Assembly (NCBI RefSeq): GCF_014192275.1
Contig: NZ_JACHXR010000011.1
Span: 1-64,000 of the forward strand
DNA from: Halomonas stenophila
GTDB taxonomy: Bacteria > Pseudomonadota > Gammaproteobacteria > Pseudomonadales > Halomonadaceae
Direction: 5' to 3'
DNA length: 64,000 nt
Made by a program: the position numbers and the translations under genes. Under the pieces are notes generated by a model that was not told the origin of the DNA, ran no database searches, and saw only the letters and a list, made by a program, of their open reading frames with translations. This document shows positions 8,293 to 20,987 of this stretch, one piece after another (the stretch's first letter is position 1; each line of letters begins with the position of its first letter).

Positions 8293-9387
8293 TTCATCCT
8301 CACCGGGCTGATCTTCGAGCGTGCCGGGGTGGCGGCGCTTGGTGCGCTTCGCCCAGGCGCTGATCGGCCCGCGCCACGGCGGCCTGGCGCTGGTGGCGGT
8401 GCTGGTGTGCATGATCATGGGCGGCATGAGCGGCTCCGGCCCCGCCGATGCGGCGGCCGTGGCCATGGTCATGCTGCCGAGCATGACCCGGGCCGGCTAT
8501 CCGAGGCCCTTCTCGGTGACGCTGATCGCGGCCTCGGCCTCCACGGCGATCCTGATCCCGCCCTCGGTGGCGCTGATCCTGTATTCCATCGTGGTGCCGG
8601 GGGTGGACCTGCGGGCGCTGTTCGCCGCCGGCCTGTTCCCGGGGATGCTGGCGGGGGCGGCGCTGCTGGTGCCGGCCTGGTGGCTGTCGCGACACCATCG
8701 CTGGGAGGCCCCGGAGGACGTCGCCCGCCGCTCGGGGCGAGCTTCCGCCAGGCCATCCCGGCGCTGTTCGCTCCGGTGCTGATCCTCGGCGGGCTGCGCA
8801 GCGGGCTCTTCACGCCCACCGAGGCGGCGGTGGTGGCGGTGACCTATGGCGTGGTCGTGGGCCTGTGGCTGACCCGCGAGCTCGGCTGGCGCGACCTCTG
8901 GCGGCTGTTCGGCGAGGCGGCGGTGATTTCCGGCGTGGTGATGCTGATCATCTCGCTGGCCGGCATCTTCGCCTGGGCCGGCACCATGCTGGGCACCTTC
9001 CGCCATCTGGCCGAGGGGGTGATCGGGCTGTCCGACGACGGCACCCTGCTGCTGATCATGCTGGCGGTGCTGGTGGCCGGCATGCTGCTCGACGCCATCT
9101 CCATCTACCTGATCATGATGCCGATCCTGGTGCCGGTGATGCAGCACTTCGGCTGGAATCCCGTCTGGTTCGGCATCCTGATGGCGATGAACATCGCCAT
9201 CGGCCAATTCACGCCGCCGGTGGCGGTCAACCTGATGGTCACCACCGAGGTGGCTCGGGTCCGCCTGGAGCAGACCCTGGGTTGGGCGCTGGTATTCGTG
9301 GTCGCCATGGCCGCGGCCCTGGCCCTGGTGGTGGCCTTCCCGGCCATCGCCCTGTGGTTGCCCGGGGCACTCGGCTATAACGTCTAG
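8290..9387 (+). pseudogene. TRAP transporter large permease (dctM) remnant, frameshifted
   Basis: This is DctM-type membrane sequence with its N-terminus missing. LFILTGLIFERAGVA lies in one frame, RLVRFAQALIGPRHGGLALV through LSRHHRWEAPEDVARR in a second, and SFRQAIPALFAPVLILGG to the end (LPGALGYNV) back in the first. The shifts lie near 8332 (two bases lost) and near 8745. Conserved DctM boxes GGMSGSGPADAAAV, FTPTEAAVVAV and GQFTPPVAVNLMV are present. The small permease dctQ and the 5' part of dctM are absent, so the transporter cannot work. The last ~215 codons are open, which suggests fairly recent decay. Confidence 0.85.
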
Positions 9388-9470
9388 CCGTGGGGCAGGG
9401 CGTCGCGCCTCCCGAGCGCCGCCTGAGCACCGGGTCGAACGCAGCGGCGAGGCGATCCGGCGGCTCGGCG

Positions 9471-10007
9471 CTAGCCGGCGCCGTCCTCCAGACTGGCCAG
9501 GGTACGCCGGTGCAGGTCGGCGCTCTCGGCATCGAAGAGCACGAAGCGCACCCGGCGCACCGAGGGACAATCGGGCAGGGTGTCCATCACCGTGGCCAGT
9601 GCGATGCGGGCGGCCTCCGCGGCCGGATAGCCGAAGGCGCCGGTGGAGAGGGCCGGAAAGGCGAGGCTCTCGATGCCGTGCTGCTCCGCCAGTTGCAGGG
9701 CATGGCGATAGCAGGCGGCGAGCAGTTCGTCGGAGGGCTCGTCGACGCCGTAGACCGGGCCGAGGCAGTGGATCACATAGCGATTGGGCAGGCCGAAGGC
9801 CTCGGTGAGCACCGCCTGCCCCGGGTGGAGGGGGGCCAGGGGGCGGCCCGCTTCGGCCAGCTCGGGACCGGCGGCCCGGTGCAGGGCACCGGCCACGCCG
9901 CCGCCAGTGCGCAGCTGGGCGTTGGCCGCGTTGACCACGGCGACCATGTCGTCCTGGCGGGCGATATCGCCCTGGCGGCATTCGATGTGGGACGAGGATG
10001 CGTTCAT
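9471..10007 (-). CDS. Macrodomain protein, O-acetyl-ADP-ribose deacetylase type
   Basis: The 178-residue single macrodomain protein has the family boxes QGDIARQD, VVNAANAQLRTGGGVAGALHRAAG and FPALSTGAFGYP. It is close to the YmdB/MacroD group that removes ADP-ribose or acetyl groups from O-acetyl-ADP-ribose. Start 10007 is chosen because AGGAG sits 7 bases upstream; an upstream in-frame ATG at 10040 lacks this. It lies 37 bases downstream of the CN-hydrolase gene on the same strand, so the two probably form an operon. The cellular substrate is unknown. Confidence 0.9.
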   Translation of the reverse strand: MNASSSHIECRQGDIARQDDMVAVVNAANAQLRTGGGVAGALHRAAGPELAEAGRPLAPLHPGQAVLTEAFGLPNRYVIHCLGPVYGVDEPSDELLAACYRHALQLAEQHGIESLAFPALSTGAFGYPAAEAARIALATVMDTLPDCPSVRRVRFVLFDAESADLHRRTLASLEDGAG

Positions 10008-10044
10008 CTCGGTCTCCTCGAGAATTCGCTCATGGGACAATCAG

Positions 10045-10869
10045 TCAGTCTGGTGTCCAGGGCCGCAGGGAGGCAAGGTCGTCACGGCGATCCTGGCCCA
10101 GGGGCAGCCGCGTGCGGGCATCCCTCAGGGCCGTGCGGTCCAGGTGCAGCCAGCGCAGCGTTTCCTCGGCGCCGAGCGTCGTGACCGGGTGCTCCTCGTC
10201 GACCAGCGGCGGGCAGAGGAGGGAGTGTCCCCACGCCTCGCCGGCCCGGTTCAGGCTCAGCCAGTAGCACTGGTTCTCCATGGCCCGGGCGATGACGAAG
10301 GCGTGCCAGCTGACGAAGGAGAAGTCGCGGGTGAAGGCCACGGGGTGCAGCATCAACTCGACCCCGAGCTCGGCCATCCGCCGGGCGAGCTCGGGGAAGC
10401 GCAGGTCGTAGCAGATCATCACGCCCAGGCGCCATCCGGCGATCTCGGTGACCAGCAGGTGCTCGCCCGGAGTGAAGTGGGCGGCCTCCGCCGAGGCGCC
10501 GAATTGGGCGCAGTGCAGCTTGTCGTAGACGCCGGCGAGTTCCCCGTCGGGACCCAGCAGCAGCTGGCTGATGTGGTGACGCCCACCGTCCCGCCGCGCC
10601 ACGCCCACGGCGATATGGCAGCCGAGCTCGCGGGCCAGTTCGGCGAAGGTCCCGGCCACCGGTCCCCGCCCGTCATCGTCGAGGTCGCGCAGGCAGGCGA
10701 AGGCGCCGTTGCCGTATTCCTGGGCGGCGAGCTCCGGCAGCACGATCAGGTCCGGTACCCGCTCCCGGCAGGCCTCCCGCAGGCGGCGGCACAGGGCGCG
10801 CAGGTGGCGGAGCTGATCGCCGCGACAGCGGGTGCGGGGAATGGCGATCTGGCAGGCGAGCAGGTTCAT
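10045..10869 (-). CDS. Carbon-nitrogen hydrolase (nitrilase superfamily amidase)
   Basis: The 274-residue cytoplasmic hydrolase has the superfamily Glu-Lys-Cys triad: Glu in LIVLPELAAQEYG, Lys in YDKLHCAQFG and Cys in MICYDLRFPELARR. The layout suggests an amidase or N-carbamoyl/omega-amidase type rather than a true nitrilase. GGAGGAG precedes ATG 10869 with good spacing. It is first of a two-gene unit with the macrodomain protein and divergent from kamA across 319 bases. The substrate cannot be told. Confidence 0.85.
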   Translation of the reverse strand: MNLLACQIAIPRTRCRGDQLRHLRALCRRLREACRERVPDLIVLPELAAQEYGNGAFACLRDLDDDGRGPVAGTFAELARELGCHIAVGVARRDGGRHHISQLLLGPDGELAGVYDKLHCAQFGASAEAAHFTPGEHLLVTEIAGWRLGVMICYDLRFPELARRMAELGVELMLHPVAFTRDFSFVSWHAFVIARAMENQCYWLSLNRAGEAWGHSLLCPPLVDEEHPVTTLGAEETLRWLHLDRTALRDARTRLPLGQDRRDDLASLRPWTPD

Positions 10870-11188
10870 GACGGCTCCTCCGGCGACACGGGTCCGACAG
10901 GATGTCCTTCCAGCGTATCGTGGTTTGCGCCGGCGCGGGGGCCTCGAGCCCCTCACGGCCTCGGGCGCGGCTCGCCCGGGGCCTCCCGGCCGCGATGCAC
11001 ATGAACGGTTAGTTGCGAAATGGCGATGTTTTCGAGACATTCGTTGCAATTGTGCGCGAATACTTGCAAGCCCTCCTCTTGCGCTGTACCACTACCAGCC
11101 CCTTGCCCAGGCCACGGCACGCCCCCGTGATGGGGCACCGATGGGATGCGTCCCGCGCCGGCCGTGACAGAACAACGGAGGAGATGGC
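10870..11188. other. Divergent intergenic region between CN-hydrolase and kamA
   Basis: These 319 bases hold no convincing gene. A strong hairpin at 10957-10983 (11-bp stem with one G-T pair, 5-base loop) lies on the CN-hydrolase side. Further on, two TTGCAA hexamers about 25 bases apart lie in an AT-richer stretch around 11040-11075 that probably carries the kamA promoter. No recognised operator was found. Confidence 0.4.
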
Positions 11189-12577
11189 ATGAATCAGCGT
11201 GTGACCCTGGAACTCGGCGATCCCCGTGCCGAAGCCTTCGAGGCCCGGCAGTTCAAGGTCTATACCCATCGCCAGCTCGACAGGATCGAGGCGCTCGAGC
11301 AGCTGCCCGAGGCGCTGCGCTTCGACATGCGGGTGGTCAGCCAGGTGCTGCCGTTTCGCGTCAACGAATACGTGATCGATGAGCTGATCGACTGGGAGAG
11401 GGTGCCCGACGACCCGGTCTTCCAGCTCACCTTTCCCCAGCGCGGCATGCTCAAGCCGGCGCATTTCGACGAGGTCGCCGCGCTGATGGCCCGGGAGGCC
11501 CCCGCCGACGAGATGAAGCCGGTGATCGAGCGGATCCGCGTGGAACTCAATCCCCACCCGGCTGGCCAGATGGATCTCAACCTGCCGCTGCTCGACGGCG
11601 AGCCGTTGCCGGGCATGCAGCACAAGTACCGCGAGACGGTGCTGTTCTTCCCCAGCCAGGGGCAGGTCTGCCACAGCTACTGCACCTTCTGCTTCCGCTG
11701 GGCGCAGTTCGTCGGCGACAAGGACCTCAAGTTCGCTTCCAGTGAGGCCGGCTCGCTGCATCGTTACCTGGCCGAGCACCCCGAGGTCACCGACCTCCTG
11801 ATGACCGGCGGCGATCCCATGGTGATGAAGGCCAAGCACCTGCGCCAGTACCTGGAAGGCCTGATGGCGCCCGAGCTGGATCATGTGCAGGATATCCGCA
11901 TCGGCACCAAGAGCCTGACCTTCTGGCCCTATCGCTTCGTCACCGACCCCGATGCCGAGGATATCCTGCAGCTGTTCGGGGAATTGGTGGCTGCCGGCAA
12001 GCATGTCGCCTTCATGGCGCACTTCAACCACTGGCGCGAGATGGACACGCCCATCTGCCGTGAGGCGATCCGCCGCATCCGCGCCACCGGGGCCGAGATC
12101 CGCACCCAGGCCCCCTTGCTCCGCCATATCAATGACGATGCCGAACAGTGGGCGAGGATGTGGACCACCCAGGTGCGCCTGGGGATGATCCCCTACTACA
12201 TGTTCGTGGAGCGCGATACCGGTGCCCGTCACTACTTCGAGGTGCCGCTGGTGCGTGCCTGGGAGATCTATCGCGAGGCGATGAAGCGGGTGCCGGGCCT
12301 GGCGCGGACCGCCCGCGGGCCTTCCATGTCGGCCGACCCCGGCAAGGTGGAGATCCAGGGGGTGACGGAAATCAAGGGCGAGAAGGTGTTCGTGCTGCGT
12401 TTCATCCAGGGCCGCGACGCGGACTGGGTGCAGCGGCCGTTCTTCGCCAGGTACGACGAGAACGCCACCTGGCTCAACCACCTCACGCCTGCGCTGGGCG
12501 AGAGCGAGTTCTTCTATGAAGCCGACTTCGCCGCCATGAAGCAGGCCAAGCAGGCGCTGATCACCAAGGCCTCCTGA
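11189..12577 (+). CDS. KamA family radical SAM protein (lysine 2,3-aminomutase-like)
   Basis: The 462-residue protein has the radical-SAM cluster motif CHSYCTFC (Cys 161, 165, 168) and the following FRW typical of lysine 2,3-aminomutases. LLMTGGDPMVM supplies a SAM-contacting box. A C-terminal ADPGKVEIQG segment may carry the PLP lysine. Lysine 2,3-aminomutases make beta-lysine, which some salt-tolerant microbes acetylate into an osmolyte. No acetyltransferase (ablB) is adjacent, so the substrate and product are uncertain. GGAGGAG lies 8 bases before ATG 11189. It is longer than EpmB, so an EF-P role is unlikely. Confidence 0.82.
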   Translation: MNQRVTLELGDPRAEAFEARQFKVYTHRQLDRIEALEQLPEALRFDMRVVSQVLPFRVNEYVIDELIDWERVPDDPVFQLTFPQRGMLKPAHFDEVAALMAREAPADEMKPVIERIRVELNPHPAGQMDLNLPLLDGEPLPGMQHKYRETVLFFPSQGQVCHSYCTFCFRWAQFVGDKDLKFASSEAGSLHRYLAEHPEVTDLLMTGGDPMVMKAKHLRQYLEGLMAPELDHVQDIRIGTKSLTFWPYRFVTDPDAEDILQLFGELVAAGKHVAFMAHFNHWREMDTPICREAIRRIRATGAEIRTQAPLLRHINDDAEQWARMWTTQVRLGMIPYYMFVERDTGARHYFEVPLVRAWEIYREAMKRVPGLARTARGPSMSADPGKVEIQGVTEIKGEKVFVLRFIQGRDADWVQRPFFARYDENATWLNHLTPALGESEFFYEADFAAMKQAKQALITKAS

Positions 12578-12600
12578 GGCCCTTCGCGGCGACCGATTCT

Positions 12601-12630
12601 CCCGGGCCCGGCCGACACGCCGGGCCCGGG
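12601..12630 (+). terminator. Hairpin after kamA
   Basis: A perfect 12-bp stem (CCCGGGCCCGGC and complement) with a 6-base loop begins 24 bases after the kamA stop. There is no T-run, so it may act with other factors or as an mRNA 3' stabiliser. Confidence 0.5.
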
Positions 12631-12817
12631 CCGTCTGGGCGGCGGGAAAATTAACGAGCCCTAAACGTTGGCGGCAACTAGACTGACACGGAAAGAAAAA
12701 TTCCTCATCAGACAGCCGTTTCTTAGCTAAAGTAGGAAAGTACGGTTCGGCCCCAGGCGGTCGCTGACGATGGACCGTCGACCGAACGCCATGCCCATCA
12801 TGTCAAGAGGTGTGTCA

Positions 12818-13792
12818 ATGAAACGCCATGCTTTCTCCGCTGCCGCCTTCTCCGGGGCACTGCTCGGCGCCGCGGTGTTCTCCACGCCGGCCGTGGCTCA
12901 GGAGCAGTTCATCACCATCGGTACCGGCGGCCAGACCGGGGTCTACTACGTGGTCGGCCAGTCGGTCTGCCGCCTGGTCAACCGTCTCGAGGATGTCGAT
13001 ATCAAGTGCAACGCACCGTCCACCGGCGGTTCCGTGGCCAACATCAACGGCATCAAGTCCGGCGAGCTGGACATGGGCGTGGTGCAGTCCGACGTGCAGT
13101 ACCAGGCCTACAACGGCACCGGCAACTTCGAGGGTGACGCCTACGAGGAACTGCGTGCCGTCTTCCGCGTGCACGGCGAGCCGTTGACCCTGCTGGCCCG
13201 TGCCGATTCCGGTATCGAGACCCTCGACGACCTGGAAGGCAAGCGCGTCAACATCGGCAACCCGGGCTCCGGCCAGCGCAACACCATGGAAGTGGTCATG
13301 GACGCCAAGGGCTGGACCGAGGACACCTTCTCGCTGGCCTCCCAGCTGGATGCCGCCGAGCAGGCCGCGGCGCTCGCCGACAACAACGTCGATGCCATGG
13401 TCTACGTGGTGGGCCATCCCAACGGCTCCATCCAGGAGGCCACCACCACCGTCGATGCCCGGCTGATTCCGCTGAATGGCGAGGCCATCGACGGCATCGT
13501 CGAGGAGCATCCCTACTATTCCAAGTCGGTCATCCCCGGCGGTCTCTACAAGGGCAATCCGGATGACGTCGAGACCTTCGGTGTCGCCGCGACCTTCGTC
13601 ACCGATGCCGATACCGACGAGGAGGTGGTCTACCAGACCGTCAAGGCGATCTTCGACAACTTCGATCGCTTCAAGCGCCTGCACCCGGCCTTCGAGAACC
13701 TCGATCCGCAGGAGATGGTGACCGCCGGGCTGTCCGCCCCGCTTCACGAGGGGGCCGCGCGCTACTATCGCGAACAGGGCTGGATCGAGTGA
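12818..13792 (+). CDS. TAXI family TRAP transporter solute-binding protein
   Basis: The 324-residue periplasmic protein has a signal peptide (KRHAFSAAAFSGALLGAAVFSTPAVAQ). The mature start ITIGTGGQTGVYYVVGQSVC and STGGSVANINGIKSGELDMGVVQSD are the hallmark of TAXI binding proteins. TAXI proteins take up dicarboxylates, glutamate/glutamine or related solutes; the ligand here is unknown. AGAGG sits 7 bases before ATG 12818, preferred over upstream in-frame ATGs. It is followed by a hairpin and then the fused permease, the usual TAXI order. TAGACT near 12680 may be part of the promoter. Confidence 0.92.
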   Translation: MKRHAFSAAAFSGALLGAAVFSTPAVAQEQFITIGTGGQTGVYYVVGQSVCRLVNRLEDVDIKCNAPSTGGSVANINGIKSGELDMGVVQSDVQYQAYNGTGNFEGDAYEELRAVFRVHGEPLTLLARADSGIETLDDLEGKRVNIGNPGSGQRNTMEVVMDAKGWTEDTFSLASQLDAAEQAAALADNNVDAMVYVVGHPNGSIQEATTTVDARLIPLNGEAIDGIVEEHPYYSKSVIPGGLYKGNPDDVETFGVAATFVTDADTDEEVVYQTVKAIFDNFDRFKRLHPAFENLDPQEMVTAGLSAPLHEGAARYYREQGWIE

Positions 13793-13830
13793 TCGTCGAC
13801 GCCTGAGATCACTGCATATTCGCTGAATGA

Positions 13831-13857
13831 TGCGCGGCCCTCGCCGAGGGCCGCGCA
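13831..13857 (+). terminator. Intercistronic hairpin between TAXI binding protein and permease
   Basis: A 12-bp perfect stem (TGCGCGGCCCTC and complement) with a 3-base loop lies between the two genes. It has no T-run. It probably protects or partly terminates the message so that the binding protein is made in excess over the permease. Confidence 0.5.
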
Positions 13858-13926
13858 TTGCGTTTGCGCTGCCGACAGCACCGCAGGCGCAACCTTGTGG
13901 CAACCGACGCAGAGCAGGGCATGCTT

Positions 13927-16521
<2,595 letters not shown>

Positions 16522-16535
16522 AGGAGGTAATGCTC

Positions 16536-16964
16536 ATGTACAGCAAGATACTGCTACCGGTGGATCTCAACGAGGAGGCCTCCTGGAGCAAGGCCCTGCC
16601 CACGGCGCTGACGCTGTGCCGTAGCTTCGGTGCCTCGCTGCATGTGGTGACGGTGCTGCCCGACTACCAGATGCCGCTGGTGGGGGCCTACTTCCCCGAG
16701 GATTTCGCCACCAAGGCCCATGAGGCGATGACGAAGGCCCAGCACGAGTTCATCCAGAAGAACGTGCCGGAAGACATCACCGTCCAGAGCGTGCTCGTCG
16801 ACGGTTCGCCCTGGGAGGCGATCATCAAGGCGGCCAGGAAGCTCGAGGTCGACCTGATCGTCATGGCGTCCCACAACAAGCGCAAGTTCGCCGACTACGT
16901 GCTGGGCCCCAATGCCGAGCACGTGGTGCATCACAGCAAGATATCGGTGATGATCGTGCGCTGA
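16536..16964 (+). CDS. Universal stress protein (UspA family), TRAP-associated
   Basis: The 142-residue Usp-fold protein starts YSKILLPVDLNEEASWSKALP. Its C-terminal ATP-binding-type stretch is DLIVMASHNKRKFADYVLGPNAEHVVHHSKISVMIVR, here in two halves: the SHNKRKFADYVLGPNAE loop and the HHSKISVMIV strand. AAGGAGGT at 16521-16528 gives ideal spacing for ATG 16536, so an ATG at 16530 is rejected. It is the last gene of the TAXI-TRAP operon, 14 bases after the permease. In Halomonas elongata TeaD, a Usp protein, tunes the ectoine TRAP transporter TeaABC, so a similar regulatory role is plausible. Confidence 0.9.
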   Translation: MYSKILLPVDLNEEASWSKALPTALTLCRSFGASLHVVTVLPDYQMPLVGAYFPEDFATKAHEAMTKAQHEFIQKNVPEDITVQSVLVDGSPWEAIIKAARKLEVDLIVMASHNKRKFADYVLGPNAEHVVHHSKISVMIVR

Positions 16965-16985
16965 GCGACCCGCGGCCCCGGCCGA

Positions 16986-17022
16986 CGCGAACGCCCCCGC
17001 CCCGTCGGGGGCGTTCGCGTTT
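16986..17022 (+). terminator. Terminator of the TAXI-TRAP/usp operon
   Basis: A 14-bp perfect stem (CGCGAACGCCCCCG and complement) with a 6-base loop lies 22 bases after the usp stop and is followed by TTT. Confidence 0.7.
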
Positions 17023-17195
17023 CGACCCGCGCAGCGTTGAGGGAACGGCGGTGTCGGCATCGGCGGGATGGCAGGGTGTCGTCTACATTGATCAGATATC
17101 AAGGGGGTAAGCGCGTATGGGGCCTGATGGCCGAATACGGCCTCTGACTGACCCGGCAGCACCGGGGCTCCATCGACGGCAACAGGGGTGACTCC

Positions 17196-18011
17196 ATGAG
17201 TGCAGCAGCCACGAAAAGCCGTGCCAAGGCGCCAGCCAACGTCAAGATCACCATCCGCCCCGTCGGCATGGACAAGCCTCGAGCCTGGCTGGCGGCCGGC
17301 TTCGAGGACTTCCGGCGTGCCACGGCGGTGAGCCTGGCCTATGGCATGTTCTGGGTCGGGCTGAGCATCGCCATCACGGCCGGGGCCTTCACCCTGGGCC
17401 TATGGCACTGGCTGCTGCCGCTGATCGCCGGCTTCATGTTCATCGGCCCCCTGGTGGCGGTGGGCTCCTATGGCATCAGCCGGGCCCTGGAGGCCGGACG
17501 CGACCCCACCCTGGGCGATGCCTTCGGTGGCTGGAGGGGACATGCCGGCCAACTGGCGATGATGGGCGTGATGATGATGATCTTCTTCCTCGCCTGGATC
17601 CGCCTGGCGACACTGCTGTTCGCCCTGTTCTTCGGGCTCGGTGCGCCCGATCCCGAGTCTCTCTACCTGACGCTGCTGACCACGCCCCAGGGACTGGGCA
17701 TGCTGCTGGTGGGCACGGCCATCGGGGCGGTGCTGGCCTTCGGCGCCTTCACCATCAGCGTGGTGGCGATTCCGACCCTGATGGATCAGGACCTGACCTT
17801 CATGGAGGGGATCGAGGCGAGTATCCGGTCGGTGGCCAGGAACTTCCGTCCCATGTTGCTGTGGGCCGCCATCCTCACGGGCTGCGTGCTGGTCGGGGTG
17901 GCGACCTTCTATATCGGCCTGGCCCTGATCCTGCCGGTCCTCGGCCATGCCAGCTGGCATGCCTATGAGGACCTGGTACGCATCGAGCCGCTCGAGGAGC
18001 CCTCCAGCTGA
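17196..18011 (+). CDS. DUF2189 family integral membrane protein
   Basis: The 271-residue protein has about six hydrophobic segments, among them AYGMFWVGLSIAITAGAFTL, LIAGFMFIGPLVAVGSYGIS, MMGVMMMIFFLAWIRL and MLLWAAILTGCVLVGVATF. The FEDFRRATAVSLAYG entry and the SVVAIPTLMDQD loop match DUF2189, a family often located near cytochrome or respiratory genes but with no defined role. It is monocistronic and ends in its own terminator. Confidence 0.8.
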   Translation: MSAAATKSRAKAPANVKITIRPVGMDKPRAWLAAGFEDFRRATAVSLAYGMFWVGLSIAITAGAFTLGLWHWLLPLIAGFMFIGPLVAVGSYGISRALEAGRDPTLGDAFGGWRGHAGQLAMMGVMMMIFFLAWIRLATLLFALFFGLGAPDPESLYLTLLTTPQGLGMLLVGTAIGAVLAFGAFTISVVAIPTLMDQDLTFMEGIEASIRSVARNFRPMLLWAAILTGCVLVGVATFYIGLALILPVLGHASWHAYEDLVRIEPLEEPSS

Positions 18012-18038
18012 GCCGAGCGATGCCGGTGGCGAGGTGGC

Positions 18039-18069
18039 GGGGGCGTGCTGCGTCCCCGTTTCGTTTTCA
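18039..18069 (+). terminator. Rho-independent terminator after the DUF2189 gene
   Basis: An 8-bp stem (CGGGGGCG pairing with CGTCCCCG, one G-U pair) with a 5-base loop is followed by TTTCGTTTTC. Confidence 0.7.
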
Positions 18070-18146
18070 AGCCAGACCGACCTGACCTCGTGACACGAAT
18101 CGCGTACCCTTAGGCGCCGACACGACCGGCAATCGGGAGTCCTGCC

Positions 18147-18674
18147 ATGCGTCCCCGCATCTTTCTCAACCTCATCGGCGGGCTGCTGCTGACCTGCCTG
18201 GCGATGCCGTCTGCTCAGGCGGCCGAAGAAGCCGCTGCACTGCCGGTGCCCGACGGCCCGATCATGCTGACCGTGGGGGGGGATATCACCCGTACCAATG
18301 TCGGTGACGAGGCCCGCTTCGATCGGGCCATGCTCGAGGCGCTGCCCGCCCGCACCATCGTCACCAGTACGCCCTGGCACCCCGAGAGCAACCGCTTCGC
18401 AGGGCCGCTGGCCGAGGCGATTCTCCAGGCGGTGGGGGCCGAGGGGCGTCGTGTGCGAGTGAGCGCCCTGAACGGCTTCGAGGCGATGATCCCGGTCAGC
18501 GACTTCGAGCGCTACGACGTCATCCTGGCCATGCAGCGCAACGGCACGCCCATGCCCATCCGGGACTTCGGCCCGCTGTTCGTGCTGTACCCTTTCGACG
18601 CCCACCCCGAATTGGTGACGGAAGCCATTCGCTTCCGCTCGGTCTGGCAGGTCAACCGTATCGAGGTCTACTGA
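18147..18674 (+). CDS. Periplasmic protein of molybdopterin-oxidoreductase fold, no Mo-ligating cysteine
   Basis: The 175-residue product has a signal peptide (about residues 1-25, ending MPSAQA). The mature domain resembles the oxidoreductase-molybdopterin fold: MLTVGGDITRTN near the start, RVRVSALNGFEAMIPVSDFERY in the centre, and FGPLFVLYPFDAHPEL near the end. The mature protein contains no cysteine, whereas Mo enzymes of the sulfite-oxidase family use one to bind the metal. It is therefore probably not an enzyme. It lies 33 bases before a membrane hybrid kinase, which suggests a periplasmic sensing partner. The fold assignment is by eye and moderately sure. Confidence 0.7.
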   Translation: MRPRIFLNLIGGLLLTCLAMPSAQAAEEAAALPVPDGPIMLTVGGDITRTNVGDEARFDRAMLEALPARTIVTSTPWHPESNRFAGPLAEAILQAVGAEGRRVRVSALNGFEAMIPVSDFERYDVILAMQRNGTPMPIRDFGPLFVLYPFDAHPELVTEAIRFRSVWQVNRIEVY

Positions 18675-18707
18675 CGCCGGCACGGCCGATCATCAAGGAG
18701 GAGTTCG

Positions 18708-20894
<2,187 letters not shown>

Positions 20895-20987
20895 TCCTCG
20901 GTGCCGTCCGCCGGTCCTGTGGCCGGTTCCTGTCATCGGCTGGCAATGCCGCTCGTGAGCATCGTCAGTCCAGGCCGGACGGCGGCG

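Noticed and set aside
18147..18230. Lipoprotein signal (LLTC) in the Mo-fold protein
   Set aside because: Thr at position -1 does not fit the usual lipobox and a better signal-peptidase I site (AQA) follows, so a soluble periplasmic protein is more likely.
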